A DNA stretch of 7,327 bases, from contig JBMYRC010000175.1 in the NCBI GenBank assembly GCA_049601975.1, positions 1-7,327 on the forward strand. Reading direction: 5' to 3'. A model generated the notes under the pieces. It saw only the letters and a list, made by a program, of their open reading frames with translations, did not search any database and was not told where the DNA came from. Made by a program: the position numbers and the translations under genes. Origin of the DNA: UBA6544 sp049601975 (GTDB lineage Bacteria > Pseudomonadota > Alphaproteobacteria > UBA8366). Positions 6,929 to 7,327 of this stretch are shown piece after piece; positions within the stretch are counted from its first letter, which is position 1; each line of letters begins with the position of its first letter.

Positions 6929-7327
6929 ATGAGCAAGCAACCCCCAAATCCTCCAAGTCCCGATGATCTCGCCAATTTAATCGAAGGAAAGGACGGACCA
7001 TCTGCACTGAGCCGAGAGACACAAGCGGATCGGCATTTCGGGATGCGAATCGGCCGCGACGGCACGTGGTATTATTTGGGAACACCCATCAAACGCATGC
7101 CACTGGTGAAGCTATTCTCCACCGTTCTGCGACGGGATGACAAGGGTGATTTTTGGCTTATTACGCCGGTCGAACGCGGGCGTATCGATGTAGACGATGC
7201 GCCGTTTGTCGCGGTCGGATTGACGGTCGATGGCGAAGGGCAGGACACGCGTTTGACCTTCCGGACGAATCTGGACGAGGAAATCGTGGCCGATGCCGAG
7301 CATCCGATCCGGGTCGAGGTAGATCCT
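6929..7327 (+). CDS. DUF1285 domain-containing protein (3' end cut by window)
   Basis: The reading frame is open from the ATG at 6929 to the window edge, giving the first 133 residues and no stop. Residues 1-30 are a Pro/Asp-rich, probably flexible tail. From about residue 36 the sequence matches the DUF1285 family as I know it: a DGTWYYLGTPI strand pair (44-54), the KRMPLVKLFSTVLRRD stretch (55-70), then DFWLITPVERGRIDVDDAPFVAV (start 74). The family is small (roughly 180-200 residues), lacks a membrane segment or signal peptide here, and has no established biochemical role. The nearest upstream ATG (6924) hits a stop at once, so 6929 is the sensible start; a GTAGG at 6917-6921 lies 7 nt before it and may be the ribosome site. 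It is divergent from the MoxR operon. In related genomes I recall it being followed by a NUDIX CoA pyrophosphatase and a CCA-adding enzyme, which cannot be checked here. Family call is firm; function is not known. Confidence 0.9.
   Translation, partial: MSKQPPNPPSPDDLANLIEGKDGPSALSRETQADRHFGMRIGRDGTWYYLGTPIKRMPLVKLFSTVLRRDDKGDFWLITPVERGRIDVDDAPFVAVGLTVDGEGQDTRLTFRTNLDEEIVADAEHPIRVEVDP

Noticed and set aside
6850..7303. Three minus-strand open frames opposite the DUF1285 gene (6850-7065, 6879-7085, 7112-7303)
   Set aside because: The plus-strand frame is open throughout and matches the DUF1285 family closely; the minus-strand products match nothing I know.

Overview
The window looks like a stretch of a chromosome from a proteobacterium, most likely an alphaproteobacterium. 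The reasons are the gene order, the close match of the DUF1285 protein and the MoxR-associated proteins to alphaproteobacterial versions as I know them, and a moderate GC content. I cannot name a genus. I see no mobile element, CRISPR array, tRNA or rRNA, and no sign of recent transfer.

Layout. From the right, a gene reading rightward (from 6929 and cut by the window edge) encodes a DUF1285 protein. A 56-bp divergent gap (6873-6928) separates it from a tight leftward block of four genes: a MoxR-family AAA+ ATPase (5850-6872), a soluble DUF58 protein with a von Willebrand A (vWA) domain (4945-5832), a 912-residue membrane protein joining a BatA-like half to a DUF4159 domain (2203-4941), and a 691-residue membrane protein with a vWA-like domain and a glutamine-amidotransferase-like (GATase-like) domain (123-2198). 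Gaps between the four are about 17, 3 and 4 bp, so they are almost certainly one operon. After the last stop there are 122 bp of AT-rich sequence holding a stem-loop that may be a weak terminator. A possible start of another leftward gene lies at the very edge.

How the genes may work together. MoxR ATPases paired with DUF58 and membrane vWA proteins are thought to act as chaperone-like machines that mature or remodel protein complexes, often at the envelope. Here the ATPase and the DUF58 protein look cytoplasmic. The two large partners are predicted from charge distribution to be inner-membrane proteins with big periplasmic parts, and those parts contain no cysteine. The substrate is unknown. 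This four-gene arrangement is recurrent in alphaproteobacteria to my knowledge, so it is not new as a locus, but its function is essentially undescribed and it is the most interesting content of the window.
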